A stretch of 64,000 bases of DNA from JBMOLL01 sp049325415. GTDB taxonomy: Bacteria; Bacteroidota; Bacteroidia; Bacteroidales; GCA-2748055. This document shows, one piece after another, positions 61,641-64,000 of the stretch; the first letter of the stretch is position 1; each line of letters opens with the position of its first letter. Location of the stretch: the NCBI GenBank assembly GCA_049325415.1, contig JBMOLL010000144.1, positions 1-64,000 of the forward strand. Direction: 5' to 3'. A program made the translations under genes and the position numbers. A model generated the notes under the pieces. The model saw nothing but the letters and a program-made list of their open reading frames with translations. It ran no database searches and was not told the DNA's origin.

Positions 61641-63070
61641 AAAGACAGTCTTTGACCCTGCTGTTTATTGCCTTATCGCTGAGCTTTTTGAAGGGCCAGG
61701 CGGGCGGAGTGGAAGTACTGAACGGCACCTTCCTTGGGAATGTCACCAGGAACTATTACGGCGACCGGGCTCCCGACCGCCTCGATATCCTCTGGCAACT
61801 GAGCCTGGGCACCGGAAAAACCGTGATCTCCAGGAAAGAAGGCTCCCGGAGCTGGAGCGGGGCAGGATGGACCGGTCAGCCGCTCATTGTAAAGGAAGGG
61901 AACGACACCTTTCTTATCCAGGGGGCTTACGATCATAACCTGAAGAAAATCAGCGCCTCAACCGGAAAAATTGTCTGGCAGTACCGTTACGACGATGTGA
62001 TTAAGGGCACCGGTTCACTGTGGGTAAAGAGTGATAATTATGGACGGCCCGAAGACATCCTGATCCTGCAGGGAAGCCGCCTGGGGATCGGAAATTACCT
62101 CGATTCCCCGCATGTGCCCAGCTACAGGGCGATCTCATATTTCACGGGGAAGGAAATGTGGCGGCTCGATGTGACCTGGACCGACAGTTACAGCAGAGAT
62201 GTAGACGGATCGGCACTGGTGATAGGGGATACCGCTTACATCGGACTGGAAAATTCCCTCTTTACGGTTTTCAGTCCCGATCCGGCCCATGCAGCCCTCC
62301 GCGACAGCATGCTTCAGCCCCGGATCTATCTTCAGCGAAAACTCTATTTCCCCCGTGACGTCACCCAGCATAAGTACAATGTGGTTACCGAATCCTCCCC
62401 GTCAAAAATCGGAAGGATGATCTACGTGACCTCTGGCTCGGGTCATGTCTGGGGCTACGAAATGGACCTGAAGGAACTGACCTGGGATTATCCCACCGGA
62501 TCCGACATGGACGGTTCACCCGTGGTGGCCGGCGACCGCTACCTGCTTGTTCCGGTTGAGAAGCAGTATATTCAGGGCAAAGGCGGCATTCTGTTCCTCG
62601 ATCCCTCGAAAACTCCTTCCGAAGCTGCAATCTGGTACTGCCCGGTCAACGATACGGCCTATGCCAGCTGGCAGGGCGGGGTGATCGGTTCGGCAGCAGT
62701 CACCGACCATTACAACGATAGGCATCTGGCTGCTTTTACCGGTGTCGACGGTATCCTCAGGGTAGTGAAATACGATGAGCTCAGCGGAAAGAAAGTTTAC
62801 GGTCCCGACGGCAGTACCCTCTTTGACGAACCAGTGAGCGTATTTACCTATAAAACAGGTCCTTCCATTTCGACGCCCCTCTTTACATCCAACCGGCTGG
62901 TTGTTTGCGGATACGACGGGATTTACCTTTTCGCCTACGACGAAGAGAACCACTTTACGCTGCTTGATCATTTCGCGGCGGCAGTGGAAGCCACACCGGT
63001 GGTTGCCGGCGGGAAACTGTTTATCGCATCAAGGAACGGATATCTCTATTGTTTCGGTAAAAAAGATTGA
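61637..63070 (+). CDS. Exported PQQ-like beta-propeller protein
   Basis: 477 residues: signal peptide (~1-22), then a propeller of repeated blades with the PQQ-like pattern of alternating G-x-I-x-W-Q (STGKIVWQYRYDD, YFTGKEMWRLDVTW, SSPSKIGRMIYVTSG) and GGKLFIASRNGYLYCF at the end. It is probably a periplasmic or surface binding protein; no catalytic residues are evident. Co-translated with the CapA-like gene through a four-base overlap, so the two likely act in one process at the cell envelope. Confidence 0.82.
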   Translation: MKRQSLTLLFIALSLSFLKGQAGGVEVLNGTFLGNVTRNYYGDRAPDRLDILWQLSLGTGKTVISRKEGSRSWSGAGWTGQPLIVKEGNDTFLIQGAYDHNLKKISASTGKIVWQYRYDDVIKGTGSLWVKSDNYGRPEDILILQGSRLGIGNYLDSPHVPSYRAISYFTGKEMWRLDVTWTDSYSRDVDGSALVIGDTAYIGLENSLFTVFSPDPAHAALRDSMLQPRIYLQRKLYFPRDVTQHKYNVVTESSPSKIGRMIYVTSGSGHVWGYEMDLKELTWDYPTGSDMDGSPVVAGDRYLLVPVEKQYIQGKGGILFLDPSKTPSEAAIWYCPVNDTAYASWQGGVIGSAAVTDHYNDRHLAAFTGVDGILRVVKYDELSGKKVYGPDGSTLFDEPVSVFTYKTGPSISTPLFTSNRLVVCGYDGIYLFAYDEENHFTLLDHFAAAVEATPVVAGGKLFIASRNGYLYCFGKKD

Positions 63071-63124
63071 AAATAAGGCAGATTATTTTTAAATTGGACT
63101 TGTTTCCGAAAAACTGCTTTCCTC

Positions 63125-63460
63125 ATGCCCTACAAAGAACAAAAGGTTGAAAAGCTCTATTTTACCATTGGTGAAGTGGCAGAGATGTTCAACGTGAATA
63201 CCTCCCTGATCCGTTTCTGGGAGAAGGAGTTCGATATCATCAAACCCAAAAAGAACAAAAAAGGTAACCGGCTCTTTACGAAAAAGGATATTGATCATTT
63301 TCACATGATCTATCACCTTGTGAAAGAACAGGGTATGACGCTTAAGGGAGCGCAGATGAGGCTGAAGGAAAATCCGGAGGAGGAGGAGAAAAACTTTGAA
63401 GTGATCGCCATCCTCAAGAATGTCAGGGACATGCTGGAAGAGGTGAAAACGCATCTTTGA
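63125..63460 (+). CDS. MerR-family transcriptional regulator
   Basis: 111 residues. A winged helix-turn-helix at the N-terminus (FTIGEVAEMFNVNTSLIRFW, FDIIKPKKNKKGNRLFTKKD) and a short coiled-coil dimerisation helix at the end. There is no effector domain with metal-binding cysteines, so it is a minimal MerR-type protein. In Bacteroidota this regulator is regularly found near alaS and M23 genes; its target is not known. Followed by the Nif3-like gene after 21 bp. Confidence 0.9.
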   Translation: MPYKEQKVEKLYFTIGEVAEMFNVNTSLIRFWEKEFDIIKPKKNKKGNRLFTKKDIDHFHMIYHLVKEQGMTLKGAQMRLKENPEEEEKNFEVIAILKNVRDMLEEVKTHL

Positions 63461-63481
63461 CAGGACTTTACGGCACAGGCT

Positions 63482-64000
63482 ATGAGACTTTCCGAGATAA
63501 TCAGGGTACTGGAGCAGCATGCCCCACTTTCCCTGCAGGAGTCATACGATAATTCGGGTCTGCAGGTAGGCGATCCGAAGATGGACATCAACGGGGCCCT
63601 GATCACAACCGATGTGACGCCCGAGGTACTCGATGAAGCGATCCGCCTGGGCTTTAACCTGATCATTTCGCATCATCCGCTGATCTTTGGCGGGATCAAA
63701 TCCCTGACCGGCCGGACGGTCACCGAGCAACTCGTAATCCACGCCATACGCAATGAGATAGCGATTTACAGCGGACATACAAATTTTGATGCCGTGTTCA
63801 ACGGGGTCAGCCTGAAGATCTGTGACAAGCTGGGGCTGATTAATAACCAGATCCTGGAACCGGTGAAGGGCAGTCTGAAAAAACTGGTGGTATTCGTACC
63901 TCTTTCACATGCCGGAGAAGTAAGAGAGGCCCTATTCAGGGGCGGAGCGGGGGTGATCGGTAATTACGACAGTTGCAGCTTCAACCTGGAAGGAACGGGG
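63482..64000 (+). CDS. Nif3-like dinuclear metal centre protein (partial)
   Basis: The ATG at 63482 opens a frame that continues past the window end (173 codons visible). The start MRLSEIIRVLEQHAP, then SYDNSGLQVGDP, ITTDVTPEVLDEAI and ISHHPLIFGGIKSL match the NIF3/YbgI (DUF34) family, whose conserved His residues bind two metal ions. The double His of SHHP is one ligand pair, and SGHTNFDAVFNGVS provides further ones. GTP cyclohydrolase I type 2 is a common misannotation. The 3' part, possibly with the inserted PII-like domain of longer members, lies outside the window. Confidence 0.92.
   Translation, partial: MRLSEIIRVLEQHAPLSLQESYDNSGLQVGDPKMDINGALITTDVTPEVLDEAIRLGFNLIISHHPLIFGGIKSLTGRTVTEQLVIHAIRNEIAIYSGHTNFDAVFNGVSLKICDKLGLINNQILEPVKGSLKKLVVFVPLSHAGEVREALFRGGAGVIGNYDSCSFNLEGTG

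Noticed and set aside
1..64000. rRNA, tRNA, riboswitch, prophage or intact insertion sequence
   Set aside because: Reading both strands I found no tRNA cloverleaf, rRNA segment, recognisable riboswitch core, integrase or intact transposase; short or degenerate cases could have been missed by eye.

Overview
The window looks like a chromosome segment of an uncultured, probably anaerobic member of the Bacteroidota (Bacteroidales-like). The evidence is the combination of KorAB 2-oxoacid:ferredoxin oxidoreductase, a complete nqrABCDEF-apbE sodium pump operon, a type IX secretion plug protein (PF17116/DUF5103 type), TPR-PD40-OmpA proteins of PorE type, a BlaI/M56 pair, an orphan RHS tip with its lipoprotein, and weak ribosome binding sites throughout. 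No rRNA, tRNA, CRISPR array or intact insertion sequence was seen. The last gene (Nif3-like) runs off the right edge.

Layout. 47-9514 (minus): one four-gene operon, korA, korB, then two large related proteins that join receiver domains to a PEP-synthase-type ATP-grasp domain. 10007-12186: CBS/ACT protein, NAD kinase and a convergent gamma-carbonic anhydrase. 12187-20860: an AT-rich accessory island with repeats, a truncated RHS toxin tip with a lipoprotein, a long perfect palindrome, a three-gene hipBST-like toxin-antitoxin operon with three evenly spaced operators, and a BlaI repressor with an M56-peptidase/sulfatase-modifying-factor fusion. 20922-22898: HD hydrolase and T9SS plug protein, convergent across a 37-bp triple repeat. 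23107-30134: nqrABCDEF and apbE. 30507-35107: two tiny Cys-rich membrane proteins, a fused E1 alpha/beta 2-oxoacid dehydrogenase and an NhaC-type antiporter. 35485-40012: housekeeping genes (YqgE, GmhB-type phosphatase, rhomboid, DNA polymerase III delta, AMP nucleosidase, stand-alone HsdR-N nuclease-fold protein, GNAT). 40015-46938: three related TPR/PD40 envelope proteins with different C-terminal modules. 47239-57400: glycosyltransferase fusion, LysA, RecR, SSS symporter, acyl-CoA synthetase, AlaS. 57563-64000 (plus): three tandem M23 peptidases, CapA-like phosphoesterase, beta-propeller protein, MerR regulator, Nif3-like protein.

How it fits together. Energy metabolism dominates: ferredoxin-linked 2-oxoacid oxidation (KorAB), NADH-driven sodium export (Nqr, flavinylated by ApbE) and sodium/proton exchange (NhaC, SSS symporter). 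The envelope is the second theme (T9SS plug, PorE-like proteins, M23 peptidases, rhomboid, glycosyltransferase). The most unusual items are the dual-receiver/PPDK_N proteins translationally coupled to korAB, the hipBST operon with 20-bp operators at exact 61-bp intervals, and a 1090-residue propeller protein carrying six previously unfamiliar ~66-residue helical repeats.
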